Assembly: GCA_022447185.1 (NCBI GenBank)
Contig: JAKVAY010000059.1
Coordinates: forward strand, 1-51,411
Source: Fuerstiella sp.
Lineage (GTDB): Bacteria; Planctomycetota; Planctomycetia; Planctomycetales; Planctomycetaceae
Direction of reading: 5' to 3'
DNA length: 51,411 nucleotides
Shown: piece after piece, positions 9,486 through 19,771 of the stretch
Layout: every line of letters starts with the position of its first letter
How positions within the stretch are numbered: the first letter of the stretch is position 1
Notes under the pieces: generated by a model
The model's database searches: none
Told to the model about the DNA's origin: nothing
The model's input: only the letters and a program-made list of their open reading frames with translations
Position numbers and translations under genes: made by a program

Positions 9486-10670
9486 ATGAAAATGGTTTTT
9501 GAAATGCAGCGGCAGTATCACTTTCACAATTTGATTGCCATTGCGGCAGCAATGGCACTGGCATCGTCGACGATTGCAGGCGATCCGGTTAGATGGCAAA
9601 AGCATATTGTGACGGAGCAGGGCCACTGCAATACCGCAGTCGCGTTGGATGCCAACGGAGACAAACCCCTCGATGTGATTGCCAGCTTCAACGGGAAAGT
9701 CAGTCTGTTCATCGGCCCTGGCTGGCAGAAGGAGGTTGTTCTGCATCGATTCTTTGGCGGGGGTACGTGTATTCACAGCACGGTCATCGATGCTGACGGA
9801 GACGGAGATCTGGACTGGGCAGGTGCGTTGGCCAGTGGTCACCCCTTTTGGCTTGAGAATCCAGGAAAAGATGCGGCGCAGAAGGGTGCGTGGACACCCG
9901 GGTTGATCGATCACGACATCACCGCTATCCATTGCCTGGCGACGGCCGACATCGATAATGACGGGCGGGATGATTTGATTATTAATAATTTTGATCCGCA
10001 ACAGGGCATCGGAGATTCCATAGCGTGGTTCAGCATTCCGCGGAATCTTCGAACGGCGAAGCACTGGAATCGACACGTCTTTGCCGATCGGGATGCACGC
10101 GGCGGTAGTCACTATATGGGAGCTGGCGATATCGACGGAGATGGATGGAAGGAGATCGCCGTTGGAGCCAAGGGACAGCCATTCGCCGACGGCAACTGGT
10201 TTGCCTACTGGAAAAATCCGGGCGTCGACAGGGTGAAAGGCATGTGGGAGAAAGTCATTCTTGCTGACAAACAAACCGGGGCTACAAACATACTTCCGGT
10301 CGATGTCAATGGCGACGGTAAAGTTGACTGGCTGGCCTCACGCGGCCATGGGATTGGGGTCCTTTGGTTTGAAAATCCTCACTGGAAAATGCACGACATC
10401 GATACTGAACTTAAATTCCCGCATGATCTGACCGTCGCAGATCACGATCAGGACGGTGATCCCGATGCTGCAGCCTGTGGCTACGGCAGCGAACGCGTCA
10501 TGTGGTATGAAAATAATGGCAAGGGGCACTTCACTTCCCACATGCTCGACAGTGGTCAGCAAAGTTATGATCTAAGATCGATTGACATGGATCGTGACGG
10601 TGATCTTGACCTGCTCAACGCGGGACGCGCCACCAACAATGTCGTCTGGTACGAGAATCCGCTGAAGTAA
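9486..10670 (+). CDS. Secreted FG-GAP/VCBS repeat protein
   Basis: 394-residue exported protein, probably a seven-bladed beta-propeller bound by calcium. The signal peptide covers about residues 1-32 (HNLIAIAAAMALASSTIAG). At least six calcium-loop motifs of the DxDxDGxxD kind follow: DADGDGDLD, DIDNDGRDD, DIDGDGWKE, DVNGDGKVD, DHDQDGDPD and DMDRDGDLD, each followed by a short hydrophobic strand; an earlier DANGDKPLD is degenerate. Such proteins are abundant in planctomycetes and serve in adhesion or as scaffolds beside enzymes; the ligand is unknown. M1, M3 and M7 are all possible starts. It is the only gene of its unit. Confidence 0.9.
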   Translation: MKMVFEMQRQYHFHNLIAIAAAMALASSTIAGDPVRWQKHIVTEQGHCNTAVALDANGDKPLDVIASFNGKVSLFIGPGWQKEVVLHRFFGGGTCIHSTVIDADGDGDLDWAGALASGHPFWLENPGKDAAQKGAWTPGLIDHDITAIHCLATADIDNDGRDDLIINNFDPQQGIGDSIAWFSIPRNLRTAKHWNRHVFADRDARGGSHYMGAGDIDGDGWKEIAVGAKGQPFADGNWFAYWKNPGVDRVKGMWEKVILADKQTGATNILPVDVNGDGKVDWLASRGHGIGVLWFENPHWKMHDIDTELKFPHDLTVADHDQDGDPDAAACGYGSERVMWYENNGKGHFTSHMLDSGQQSYDLRSIDMDRDGDLDLLNAGRATNNVVWYENPLK

Positions 10671-10790
10671 GTTGTAGAGGCAACTCGACTGGGCGATGAA
10701 TCAGGTGCGCCATCGCTCGAAGCCAGGACATGAATAAAAGGGTTCTTTCGGCATGGTCGGATGATTCATGTCGGGTTGAGAAGCAGCAGA

Positions 10791-11276
10791 ATGGCTACAA
10801 CAGACGACAACGAGGTTTTTCAACGTATTAGACAGTTTCTCGATGCAGCGGACGTCGATTACGAACTGAAGGAACACGCGCCCACGTTTACTTCTGTGGA
10901 AGCTGCGGCAGCCCGGGGAGAAGACTTAAGCACCGGAGCAAAGGCTCTTCTCATCAAGTGCGACGACGATTTTCGACTCTTCGTGATACCGGCGGATCGA
11001 ACGCTGGATTCAAAGACGGTGAAGAAAAATCTGGGAGTCAAAAAGATGCGCTTTGCAACAAAGGAGGAGCTGTTGGAGAAGACGGGCCTTGTCCCGGGCG
11101 CTGTTCCGCCGTTTGGTGAGCCAATCCTTCCGTTTCCGCTGCACATCGACGAACATCTGAATGGAAACGTGCGCGTCGCATTCAATGCAGGAATGCTTAC
11201 ACGTTCAATCATCCTTTCGGGTGCCGACTACGCTCGTGTGGCAAAGGGGCAGGCGGGAGAGTTTGCCAGCGCGTGA
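10791..11276 (+). CDS. YbaK/ProX-type aminoacyl-tRNA editing domain protein
   Basis: About 161 residues forming a free-standing trans-editing domain of the YbaK/PrdX/INS family, which removes wrongly attached amino acids from tRNA (Ala or Cys from tRNA-Pro in studied members). Recognisable are the N-terminal helix ending in YELKEHAPTFTSVEAAAA, the GAKALLIKCDDDFRLFVIPADRTLDSK core and the late GNVRVAFNAGMLTRSI segment. An open frame exists from 10761, but the ATG at 10791 (MATTDDNEVF) fits the family length better. It is monocistronic, with the next gene on the opposite strand. Substrate specificity is not visible. Confidence 0.85.
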   Translation: MATTDDNEVFQRIRQFLDAADVDYELKEHAPTFTSVEAAAARGEDLSTGAKALLIKCDDDFRLFVIPADRTLDSKTVKKNLGVKKMRFATKEELLEKTGLVPGAVPPFGEPILPFPLHIDEHLNGNVRVAFNAGMLTRSIILSGADYARVAKGQAGEFASA

Positions 11277-11339
11277 TGTGCATCGATCGAAAGTGTTGCT
11301 GCCCGGTTGTGCACAGCTCAGCAAACGCAGGCCTGTGCA

Positions 11340-12995
11340 TTAATTTTCAGGGTTCAGCATCGCGTTGTGCCATGCTCGTGGGCCAGGTTCCATTACCGAC
11401 AAAGGGATGTTGGCAGTGATTTCCAGAACCCTGGTCCGGCCGCTGGCCAGTGCTGCCTTGACTGCAGAACCAAGTTGATCAAGCGAATCAATTCTTTCGG
11501 CCTCAACACCGTATGCCTGGGAGAGCGCGACGAAGTCTGGATTGAGAAGGTCTGCAGCCAGCGTCCGGCCATAGCGGGCCTGTTGCTGAGGCTTCAGGAC
11601 GCCAAACCCATTGTTGTTGAACAGCAGCACAACAATCTGCAGATCACACTCGATTGCGGTGGCCAGTTCCTGACTGTTGAACTGAAAGCCGGCGTCACCT
11701 GACAACACAACGACCGGACGCTGCGGGCAGGCCGCTTTGGCTCCGATCGCGGCAGACAGACCAAACCCGAGTGTGCAAAAACCCCACGGATAAACATTCG
11801 TCCGTGGTTCGTACAAATCGAGCAGTCGACGACACCAGTAGGCGGCCAGGGTCAGGTCACTGACAACGACAGTTTCCCGTGGCAGAGCGGTTCGCAGCGT
11901 GCTGACCAGTTCAACACCTGCTTCCGCAACTTCGCTGCAGTCTGCCAGAATCCGGCGTCGAATCTCTGCGATTTCGGCTGTCTGACCCGTTTCTTTGCGA
12001 CGGGGAACCGACTGCAAACGTGTGTTCAGTGCATGCAGCGATTCCCGTGCGTCACCGAGTACGGCTACTTCAGGCAGACAGTTGCGACCATGTTCCGCCG
12101 GGTCAACGTCTATGTGAATAAGAGACTCCGGTATTGGCAGAGTCCAGTTGTTAGTGTCTTCCTGCGTGAATCTTGTACCGACTGCCAGCATGACATCACA
12201 ATTCCTGAGGAATTCATCGGCAGCCGGGTGGATGACACAAGCTCCCAGCGACAGCGGATGATCGCCCGCAATCGATCCTCTTCCCTGTACTGTTGTGCAA
12301 ACCGGTGCCTGAAGATGTTCAGACAACAGCATCAACTCGTGGGTTGCGCCGCTCAGGATGACTCCACCACCAGCCCAGATGACCGGACGCTGCGCGGTTG
12401 CCAGTAACTCATATGCTTCTTTGATTTGTTCGGTTTCCGGTTGCAGGCGGTGCATAGCAGCAGCCTCGGAAATCGTGGCGTTACCTTTAGCATCGAGGAC
12501 ATCGCAGGGGATTTCGACTGCAACCGGACGCGGACGACCGTTCCGCATGCGTGTAAATGCGTCATGCAGTACGGCGGGAATCGATTCCACCGCATCAGCA
12601 GATCCGCACCAGGAAGTGATGGGCGCAAGGCAGGCCAACTGATTGCGACACTCATGGATGTGCCCTTTGGACTTCCCGATCGCATCCGATGGAATTTGAC
12701 TTCCGATGCAAAGGACGGGTGAGGAATCACACCACGCGGTACCGAGTGACGTTGCCGCGTTCAGCATGGCCGGACCCGTTGTGCACAAACAGACTCCCAC
12801 TTTGCCGCTTGCCCGTGCATACCCATCAGCCATAAAGGCGGCACCCTGTTCGTGTCGGGCCGTAATATGACGAATGCCGGAATCCAGAAGCGCATCGTAG
12901 ACAGCCAGGTTATGAGTGCCTGGAATACCGAATACAGTCGTTACTTCGTTGGCTTCGAGTGAACGGACAACAGCCTCGCCACCGGTCATAAGCAT
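11340..12995 (-). CDS. TPP-dependent acetolactate-synthase-like enzyme
   Basis: About 551 residues with the three-domain thiamine-diphosphate enzyme layout (Pyr, central, PP). The N-terminal TVFGIPGTHNLAVYDAL and RHEQGAAFMADGYARASG carry the catalytic Glu; the C-terminal half has LSGDAGFQFNSQELATA...FNNNGFG, the TPP/Mg motif. It resembles acetolactate synthase large subunits and 2-oxoacid decarboxylases such as AruI. No regulatory small subunit (ilvN/ilvH) is nearby, which favours a catabolic decarboxylase or carboligase over isoleucine/valine synthesis. The open frame extends to 13067 and would overlap the upstream gene by 43 nt. The ATG at 12995 has GAGG six bases before it (13002-13005) and removes the overlap, so I prefer it. 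It lies 29 nt after the SGNH hydrolase gene. Confidence 0.88.
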   Translation of the reverse strand: MLMTGGEAVVRSLEANEVTTVFGIPGTHNLAVYDALLDSGIRHITARHEQGAAFMADGYARASGKVGVCLCTTGPAMLNAATSLGTAWCDSSPVLCIGSQIPSDAIGKSKGHIHECRNQLACLAPITSWCGSADAVESIPAVLHDAFTRMRNGRPRPVAVEIPCDVLDAKGNATISEAAAMHRLQPETEQIKEAYELLATAQRPVIWAGGGVILSGATHELMLLSEHLQAPVCTTVQGRGSIAGDHPLSLGACVIHPAADEFLRNCDVMLAVGTRFTQEDTNNWTLPIPESLIHIDVDPAEHGRNCLPEVAVLGDARESLHALNTRLQSVPRRKETGQTAEIAEIRRRILADCSEVAEAGVELVSTLRTALPRETVVVSDLTLAAYWCRRLLDLYEPRTNVYPWGFCTLGFGLSAAIGAKAACPQRPVVVLSGDAGFQFNSQELATAIECDLQIVVLLFNNNGFGVLKPQQQARYGRTLAADLLNPDFVALSQAYGVEAERIDSLDQLGSAVKAALASGRTRVLEITANIPLSVMEPGPRAWHNAMLNPEN

Positions 12996-13024
12996 GAGTT
13001 GCCTCGAATTGAATGTCTCGTTCG

Positions 13025-13879
13025 TCAGTTGACGACATTGCGTCTGAGCACTGATTCGTCTCGCCAAGGTGGTATGTGTTTCTCAAGTTCTCGAGTCTCC
13101 CGTGCGAGTCCCGAACAGTTCGAGGCAAGAACTTCAAAAATCCTATTCGCCACGATTCGATGACCCAGATCATTGGCATGCACAGTATCGTGATGGACCA
13201 GCCAGTTTGCGTTGCCATAGGCTGAAAGCAGATCGACGAACAAACAGTCTGTGTCTCTTGCCACTCGCGATGTGACGTCGTTGAATACATGAAACTGCTG
13301 CAGTGTGGCATTGTTCCAGTGCGGGCCGAACTGGTCGAAGCCCGTCATGTAGTACGGGCCGAGCAGCACGATCAGTGGCTGGATGCGGGTGCGAACATGA
13401 TCGATCAGTGTTCGCATGTCCTCAGCAAACTGGTCAGGCGGCGTGCCGCCGCGGGCGTCGTTGAGCCCGTAAGAGACCACAAACAGGTCGGGCCTGTGAT
13501 GGATCACATGGCGATCAAGTCTTTCCAGTGCGGCCGGTTTCCCGCTGTGTTTATACGAAGGACTCTGCGTGGAGATAACATTTGCACCGATCCCGACATT
13601 GACCAGCTGCACTGGTATGCGCTGAAAGTCGTTAATGAGACCAGGCAACAGATGAGCCCAGGCACGTTCTCTGTGACTCGCCCATCCGCCGGCAGTCGTG
13701 CTTTCGCCAAGTGTTACCAGCGTACGAAACTCTTTGTTCCACCAGTCACGTTTGCCTGTGGGATCAGCAGTGCCCAGTGTCTTTGGGGTCTGATCAGCAT
13801 GCGATTCGAACAACCCCGCTGTCACGGCCCCGGCAGCCGCAGTGGATGCGATGATTTTTCGCCGTGAAACTCCGGTCAT
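13025..13879 (-). CDS. SGNH/GDSL-family hydrolase, exported
   Basis: 284-residue serine esterase or lipase of the SGNH fold. The N-terminus SRRKIIASTAAAGAV has the twin-arginine pattern, suggesting export by Tat. Catalytic blocks are in place: GESTTAGG with Ser60 (block I), NVGIGAN (block II), GLND at 138-141 (block III) and DTVHAND with Asp231 and His234 (block V). Planctomycetes encode many such enzymes, often for removing acetyl groups from polysaccharides, but the substrate is not visible. It is followed after 29 nt by the TPP enzyme, so the two may be co-transcribed, though no shared pathway is evident. Confidence 0.9.
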   Translation of the reverse strand: MTGVSRRKIIASTAAAGAVTAGLFESHADQTPKTLGTADPTGKRDWWNKEFRTLVTLGESTTAGGWASHRERAWAHLLPGLINDFQRIPVQLVNVGIGANVISTQSPSYKHSGKPAALERLDRHVIHHRPDLFVVSYGLNDARGGTPPDQFAEDMRTLIDHVRTRIQPLIVLLGPYYMTGFDQFGPHWNNATLQQFHVFNDVTSRVARDTDCLFVDLLSAYGNANWLVHHDTVHANDLGHRIVANRIFEVLASNCSGLARETRELEKHIPPWRDESVLRRNVVN

Positions 13880-14188
13880 TGTGCTAGTTCCTGTTTCGAC
13901 TAAGTGTCACCAAAGGATGTGGTATGAGTCTATACACGCCTTCGGTTTTTGACGATCGACCTGCCGATGAGTTCTTCAGTGCTGTGTTGCAGTTCGTAGT
14001 CCCGTCTTCAGGTGGAACCTGCAGTTGTGCACGCTTCGTCACTGCCTGAAGGCGCAATGAAAACAATTTAGTGTTGTCGCATTAAGCTGTTACGTTAAAC
14101 CGAAACTGTCATCGACATTGAACCAGATGCCGTGCAATGTTCTAATGGGGAGTCTCGCCCGTACCTCCGGCCGAAAGTCCGCGCGACC
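13880..14188. other. Divergent intergenic region
   Basis: 309 bases between the divergent SGNH hydrolase and DUF1501 genes; it should contain both promoters. It becomes AT-rich around 14055-14110. No operator, hairpin or small gene was recognised. Confidence 0.45.
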
Positions 14189-15541
14189 ATGTTTCATCGT
14201 CGTGAAGTTCTGCAAATCGGATGTTCTTCCTTCTTCGGGCTTGGTCTTTCCAGTGTCCTGGATCAACAGGCGTCAGCAGCTTCCGAGGTGCGACGTGCCA
14301 AATCCGTTGTCCTGATTTATCTGACAGGCGGCGGCAGCCATATCGACATGTTCGATCCAAAGCCCGAGGCGTCCGAGGTTAAAGGCGAATACGACCCGAT
14401 TGCAACGACTCTTTCCGGCGTGCAGTTCTCGGACAAAATGCCCGAGATGGCGAAGCGAACGGACAAGCTGGCGATTGTTCGCTCGATGTCTCACGGTGAC
14501 AATCGACACTTGTCGAGTTCACACAATACGTTGACCGGGGCCGTCCAGCCATTTCGTGGATCATCGAACCAGGAAAAAACGCTGAGCCGCGCCGACTGGC
14601 CTTCATTCGGTGCGGCCACCTCACGGCTGCGCCCTCGACGTGACGGACTGCCGAGTCAGGTCACGTTGCCAAACTCATTGATCGAAGGCCCGCTGGTCTG
14701 GCCAGGTCAGCATGCCGGATTTCTTGGTGGCCGGCATGACCCATTGGTGTTACAGGGCGACCCAAACAGTGAAAATTACAAAGCGCGAGGTCTTTCGCTG
14801 ATCGAAGGTTTGAGTGTAGTGCGACTCGACCAGCGTCGCGTACTTCTGGACAAAATTAACCGCCAGCATCACTCGCTCGATCAGTCCCGGCAGGCTGTCA
14901 GATTTGATGGTGAACGGGAACGAGCCTTCTCGATGCTGACATCACCAGGTCTTCGGGGTGCGCTTGATGTCCACGCAGAATCTGCCAGGACTCGTGACCG
15001 CTATGGCCGGCATCAATATGGTCAGACGCTCCTGCTGGCGCGTCGGCTGATTGAACTGGAGATGCCGGTGATTCAGTGCAACATGGGGCACGTTCAGATG
15101 TGGGATACCCATGTCAATCATTTCCCGAGATTGAAGACAATGCTGCCTGCACTTGATAACGGCGTCAGTGCGCTGCTTGACGATCTCGAAGAGCGCGGAC
15201 TGATGGATCAAACACTCGTGGTTTGCGTGGGCGAATTTGGTCGCACACCGACCATTTCACCAATTCCCGGACAAGCTGTGCCGGGACGCCATCACTGGGC
15301 ATCTGTGTATACCGCCGTCTTTGCCGGCGGCGGGGTTCGGGGCGGGCAGGTCATTGGTCAGTCCGACCGTATCGGCGGCTCCCCGCTCACGCCGCCTTTT
15401 CATCCGAACGACATCGGTGCCACGATTTACAATGCTCTCGGTATTAACCCGCATCAGACCATCACCGATCGCTTTGATCGTCCGCGTCATCTCAATCTGG
15501 GAAATGTGATGGATGTATTGTACACCGGGGCTGCGGTCTAG
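14189..15541 (+). CDS. DUF1501 protein with Tat leader
   Basis: About 450 residues of the planctomycete-typical DUF1501 family, whose fold is related to alkaline phosphatases and sulfatases. The N-terminus MFHRREVLQIGCSSFFGLGL is a twin-arginine leader. The core has the family landmarks LTGGGSHIDMFDPKPEA (metal-site region), VRSMSHGDNRHLSSSHNTLTG, and late VGEFGRTPTISP...GRHHW with the expected metal-binding residues. The open frame begins at 14132, but the ATG at 14189 puts the Tat motif at the very start and is preferred. DUF1501 genes often sit beside DUF1549/DUF1553 cytochrome genes; none is present here. Function is unknown, with an exported hydrolase most likely. Confidence 0.92.
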   Translation: MFHRREVLQIGCSSFFGLGLSSVLDQQASAASEVRRAKSVVLIYLTGGGSHIDMFDPKPEASEVKGEYDPIATTLSGVQFSDKMPEMAKRTDKLAIVRSMSHGDNRHLSSSHNTLTGAVQPFRGSSNQEKTLSRADWPSFGAATSRLRPRRDGLPSQVTLPNSLIEGPLVWPGQHAGFLGGRHDPLVLQGDPNSENYKARGLSLIEGLSVVRLDQRRVLLDKINRQHHSLDQSRQAVRFDGERERAFSMLTSPGLRGALDVHAESARTRDRYGRHQYGQTLLLARRLIELEMPVIQCNMGHVQMWDTHVNHFPRLKTMLPALDNGVSALLDDLEERGLMDQTLVVCVGEFGRTPTISPIPGQAVPGRHHWASVYTAVFAGGGVRGGQVIGQSDRIGGSPLTPPFHPNDIGATIYNALGINPHQTITDRFDRPRHLNLGNVMDVLYTGAAV

Positions 15542-15686
15542 CACTTATTGCGCACGTAGGCCAGCCGTGTGTCGAACGGGGAAGTGATGCTGCCGAAACA
15601 GCGTTTTCCCGGGTTCGGTTTAACACCAACAGAACCGCAGTCGTACAGCACCTGGCGAGCGGCTGACAATTCCGGATTCCGAACGG

Positions 15687-17141
15687 TTAGTCAGTGTGGA
15701 ATCGGACTGAATAAAGGTCGGCATCTTTCATCTCAAAACGTAAACGAATAGTCTGACCAGCCAGCCTGCTCACGTCACTGCCGTCGCGCCACGAAACCAC
15801 TCGCTCAATCTCATCGCCAATGATCTCCGGGCAGTCATTCAACCGAAAGCCCGGCAGAGCCTGGCCTGCTTCGTTTTGGATTTCCACGCGGATTCCACCG
15901 GCAGCCGACGACGCATAGTTGATCACCAGTTGTCTGCCCGAGAAGGTGAGTGGTTTGGTGACCATGTGACCGCCACGATAGGGTGCCCAAACCGATGCGA
16001 ACCCATCGGTCCGCAGTGTAAGGCGCTCGATATAGGCAGTGGGTTGTCCATAGTGCCGTTTTACATACAGGGACATTTCCGCCTTGCCGGTCGGCACGAT
16101 ACCACGTGCCAAATAATTCGACCGGGCGACCCAATCCTGTAAATCCTGGCCGGGGCGAAGGAACGACTCCATGAACGTTCGCTCAAAATGACGGCCACCG
16201 CGACTGCTTAGCAGCACGCAGTCGGAGAGCGACTCACGCAGATTGAGGTAATCGTCAAGTCCAGGCAGGTTGAGCTGTTGTTGCTGAGCGTCTGTTAGCG
16301 CCCGACGGCGCTGCATGAAGCGGGCGGCCATTCCGAGGTAAATGTGTGGAGCACGAAAATACGGTTCGGTCTGGTTCGTGTAGAGATGCTCGGCCGGCGC
16401 CTCGCCGAAGTCGATCTCCACAGCTGGTTCCCAGTGGAGAAAATCCTGCGACGTGGTGCGTGAGATCCAGCGCACACCGTTCTTCATCGTCCGGAAACAG
16501 CAGACATAGCATTGTTCGCTTTGCGACCAGAAGGCATTATTTTGTGAGTCGAACGTGCCTTCGGTAATGATCGCTTTGTCTCGCAACTTCTTCCATCGCA
16601 AACCATCTGCTGATACATAGGCAAACAATCCTGCCGGGGGAAGCCCTCCAATCGCCTTGTAACGTTCCGAGGAAGGCACTCCAGACCGTCGATCGACAAA
16701 GGGGGCAAAATTGATCGCATTGTGACCGACATCAGCCAGGATCACGTTGTTATTTTTCGTGCCGAACACCTTGTGGAATCCCAGGCTGGGCCGGGTCCAG
16801 CTGATACCGTCGTCACTTTCTGCATAACAACCGACCGCCCCTGATTTGGGTGTTTGGACATGGGGCGGTCGGCCGCGGTAGTACATTCTGTACTTTCCCT
16901 CGTCATAAAACACGGTGATGTAGGCACCCGTCATTGGTTCCCAGGGGCGGTCCATCTTCAGTGCCACGCCGGCACGGCGTGGATGGTGCAGCTTGAGTCG
17001 AGTGCCATTAAGTTGGTCAATGAGACAGTAATCGACGAACAGTTCTCGCCGTGAACCGATTTCAACAGGCTCGGCGGTGAAAGCGAACGGGACGAGCCGA
17101 ATTGCGGTCAATCCAACAAAAATCCAGTGTGCATTTCTCAT
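15687..17141 (-). CDS. Secreted GH32-like beta-propeller protein
   Basis: About 484 residues after a signal peptide (HWIFVGLTAIRLVPFAFTAE). The next part, RRELFVDYCLIDQLNGTRLK and YITVFYDEGKYRMYYRG, followed by SDDGISW and SADGLRWKK repeats, is typical of planctomycete proteins related to the five-bladed propeller of GH32/GH43/GH68. A C-terminal beta-sandwich (from about 385) resembles a carbohydrate-binding module. I could not locate a confident catalytic Asp/Glu set. The open frame reaches 17252, but the ATG at 17141 places the signal peptide at the N-terminus. It probably acts on or binds a glycan outside the cytoplasm. Confidence 0.82.
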   Translation of the reverse strand: MRNAHWIFVGLTAIRLVPFAFTAEPVEIGSRRELFVDYCLIDQLNGTRLKLHHPRRAGVALKMDRPWEPMTGAYITVFYDEGKYRMYYRGRPPHVQTPKSGAVGCYAESDDGISWTRPSLGFHKVFGTKNNNVILADVGHNAINFAPFVDRRSGVPSSERYKAIGGLPPAGLFAYVSADGLRWKKLRDKAIITEGTFDSQNNAFWSQSEQCYVCCFRTMKNGVRWISRTTSQDFLHWEPAVEIDFGEAPAEHLYTNQTEPYFRAPHIYLGMAARFMQRRRALTDAQQQQLNLPGLDDYLNLRESLSDCVLLSSRGGRHFERTFMESFLRPGQDLQDWVARSNYLARGIVPTGKAEMSLYVKRHYGQPTAYIERLTLRTDGFASVWAPYRGGHMVTKPLTFSGRQLVINYASSAAGGIRVEIQNEAGQALPGFRLNDCPEIIGDEIERVVSWRDGSDVSRLAGQTIRLRFEMKDADLYSVRFHTD

Positions 17142-17521
17142 CTTGGATTCGGCTTTCGGTGGATGAAGCGGGATGTGACACTTTGGAGCGAAATCACCGG
17201 CTTGTCCAATCCAGAACATTCCCGATAACTGCCGTCGGATGTTAACGTGCAATCACTTCCCGTTTTGGGTGTCACGGCTGCAGGAAGGACGTCGAAGCAG
17301 TTCGAGTCTGATTACAAATTTTACTTCACCTGACAGGTGCATGGAATGAACTCATGTTTACCTGGTGGTTTTTTCTGTTCGACGAATTGCTGCCGTCAGA
17401 ATCTATCAGCAAGCGGATCGAATCCGCATCCTCATTTGTTCGAGCAGCAGCGTGCTGTTAATGTTTTGCAGCATTTGACCGATTGAACTCTGGTGCCTAC
17501 TACCAAACATTAGCGAGATCT
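17142..17521. other. Divergent intergenic region upstream of icd
   Basis: 380 bases between the GH32-like gene (minus) and isocitrate dehydrogenase (plus). Both promoters should be here. No hairpin or regulator site was recognised. Confidence 0.4.
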
Positions 17522-19771
17522 ATGTCAGCCTCGACAGCAAAAATCATCTATACACTGACCGACGAGGCGCCTGCTCTGGCGACCGCGTCGCTGTTGCCGA
17601 TCATTCGCGCGTATACATCAACGTCCGGCATCGATGTGGAACTGAAAGATATTTCACTTGCCGGTCGGATCATTGCGGCATTTCCGGATAACCTCAAAGA
17701 AGAACAGCGACAAGCGGATGCCCTGGAGCAGTTAGGTGCGCTGGTGAAGCAGCCAGGGGCCAACGTTATCAAACTGCCCAACATCAGTGCATCCATTCCG
17801 CAGCTCACGGCTGCCATCAGTGAACTTCAGGATGACGGATACAATCTTCCGGATTTTCCGTCTCACCCGCAGTCCGATACAGAGAGAGCCGTTCGAGCCC
17901 GCTACGCAAAGGTTCTAGGAAGTGCTGTGAATCCTGTCCTTCGAGAAGGAAATTCGGATCGTCGAGTTGCTGAGCCTGTCAAAAACCACGCTCAGGCCCA
18001 TCCCCATTCGATGGGGGCATGGAGTCGTGATTCGAATTCACATGTGTCCTGCATGGATCAAGGCGACTTTTTCGGGAGTGAGCAATCCTGTGTGTTTGCG
18101 GATAACGGCAGTGTGAAAATACTTCACACCGATCCGGCAGGTAATGTCACAGAACTCCGGGACCAGCTTCGTCTGGAAGCCGGCGAAGTGATCGATGCGT
18201 CCTTTATGAGCCGCCAGTTGCTGCGGGAATTTCTGGCTGCGGCAATCAAAGACGCCAAAGAACAGAATGTCCTGTTCTCACTGCACCTCAAGGCCACCAT
18301 GATGAAGGTGTCCGATCCGATTATTTTTGGCCATGCCGTCAGCGTGTTCTATGAGGATCTGTTTGAAAAACACGGGGCGACGCTGAACGAACTGGGCTTC
18401 AAACCTGCAAACGGCGTGGGGAATCTGCTTTCCAGGCTGGAAACGTTACCCGAGGATCAGAAGGCTGCCATTCTGGCCGACATCGATGCTGTTTACGAAG
18501 AACGGCCACAGATGGCGATGGTCAATTCTGACAAAGGGATTACGAACCTGCATGTTCCCAGTGATGTGATCATTGATGCGTCCATGCCGGCCGCCATCCG
18601 AACCTCGGGCCGCATGTGGGGCCCCGATGGTGAATTGCGTGACACAAAGTTTGTCATACCGGATCGCTGCTATGTGGGTGTTTATGAAGAAGTGATCAAT
18701 TTTTGCAGGGAGCATGGGGCTTTTGACGTGGCCACAATGGGCAATGTCTCCAACGTCGGGCTGATGGCCCAAAAAGCGGAAGAATACGGATCCCATGATA
18801 AAACCTTTGAAATCGCTGCCGCCGGGACGGTGCAGGTTGTGGACGAAGCCGGCAAAACGTTGATGAAGCACTCCGTGGAAGCAGGTGATATCTGGCGGAT
18901 GTGCCAGACCAAAGAAGCTCCGATTCGTGACTGGGTGCGGCTGGCTGTCAGCCGAGCTCGAGCAACGGGTGCGACCACGGTCTTCTGGCTCAATCCGGAT
19001 CGAGCTCACGATCGAAATCTCATTGTCATGGTCCAAAAATACCTGAAAGACCATGAGACAAGCGGGCTTGATATTCGGATTCTGTCGCCGGTCGAAGCGA
19101 CTCGTCTTTCCTGTGAGCGAGCCAAAGCCGGTCTGGACACTATTTCTGTGACGGGAAACGTACTCAGAGATTATCTGACCGATCTGTTTCCCATTTTGGA
19201 GCTGGGGACAAGTTCCCGAATGCTTTCGATCGTGCCTTTGCTTGCAGGAGGCGGTTTGTTCGAAACTGGTGCGGGAGGGTCGGCACCAAAGCACGTGCAG
19301 CAATTCAATGCCGAGGGTCATCTGCGCTGGGACTCACTCGGTGAATTTCTCGCTCTGGCGGTCTCACTGGAGGATCTGGCACATAAAACGGATAACGCGA
19401 AACTTGCTGTGGTGGCGAAAGCACTCGATACAGCCACCGACAAATTCCTGAAAAACAATCGTTCGCCGTCGCGCAAAGTCCATGAACTCGACACGCGCGG
19501 CAGTCATTTTTACCTGGCGCTGTACTGGGCTGAGGCACTGGCGGAACAGAGAGATCACTCGGAGCTGCAACAGGAATTCAAGCCACTGGCGGAATCATTA
19601 AGTAACAACGAGCAGGCCATTGTGGATGAGTTGAATGCAGTTCAGGGTGTGCCTCAGGACATCGGCGGGTACTATTCACCTGACCGTGAACTGGTGCAGC
19701 GAGCCATGCGGCCAAGCACCACGCTCAATGCTGCACTTGATGCGCTGCTCCCCACAGAACAACCTGCGTGA
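17522..19771 (+). CDS. icd: NADP-dependent isocitrate dehydrogenase, monomeric type
   Basis: Converts isocitrate to 2-oxoglutarate with NADP in the citric acid cycle. At about 749 residues it matches the monomeric class (IDH-II), not the 400-residue dimeric enzyme. The start [21 protein letters not shown] is nearly the family signature. The substrate region [20 protein letters not shown]...HPHSMGAWS and the NADP-binding [13 protein letters not shown] segment are intact. The open frame starts at 17483, but the ATG at 17522 matches the known N-terminus of the family. The last codons overlap the tsaB start by 4 nt (GTGA), so the two are translationally coupled. Malate dehydrogenase lies 1.6 kb away on the other strand. 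Confidence 0.96.
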   Translation: MSASTAKIIYTLTDEAPALATASLLPIIRAYTSTSGIDVELKDISLAGRIIAAFPDNLKEEQRQADALEQLGALVKQPGANVIKLPNISASIPQLTAAISELQDDGYNLPDFPSHPQSDTERAVRARYAKVLGSAVNPVLREGNSDRRVAEPVKNHAQAHPHSMGAWSRDSNSHVSCMDQGDFFGSEQSCVFADNGSVKILHTDPAGNVTELRDQLRLEAGEVIDASFMSRQLLREFLAAAIKDAKEQNVLFSLHLKATMMKVSDPIIFGHAVSVFYEDLFEKHGATLNELGFKPANGVGNLLSRLETLPEDQKAAILADIDAVYEERPQMAMVNSDKGITNLHVPSDVIIDASMPAAIRTSGRMWGPDGELRDTKFVIPDRCYVGVYEEVINFCREHGAFDVATMGNVSNVGLMAQKAEEYGSHDKTFEIAAAGTVQVVDEAGKTLMKHSVEAGDIWRMCQTKEAPIRDWVRLAVSRARATGATTVFWLNPDRAHDRNLIVMVQKYLKDHETSGLDIRILSPVEATRLSCERAKAGLDTISVTGNVLRDYLTDLFPILELGTSSRMLSIVPLLAGGGLFETGAGGSAPKHVQQFNAEGHLRWDSLGEFLALAVSLEDLAHKTDNAKLAVVAKALDTATDKFLKNNRSPSRKVHELDTRGSHFYLALYWAEALAEQRDHSELQQEFKPLAESLSNNEQAIVDELNAVQGVPQDIGGYYSPDRELVQRAMRPSTTLNAALDALLPTEQPA

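Noticed and set aside
9282..10274. 330-codon minus-strand frame
   Set aside because: It lies antisense to the FG-GAP gene, whose calcium-loop repeats and signal peptide are clear.
13025..13067. 43-nt overlap of the acetolactate-synthase-like and SGNH genes
   Set aside because: It vanishes if the TPP enzyme starts at ATG 12995, which has a good GAGG ribosome site and fits the family.
18446..19321. 291-codon minus-strand frame
   Set aside because: Antisense to monomeric isocitrate dehydrogenase.
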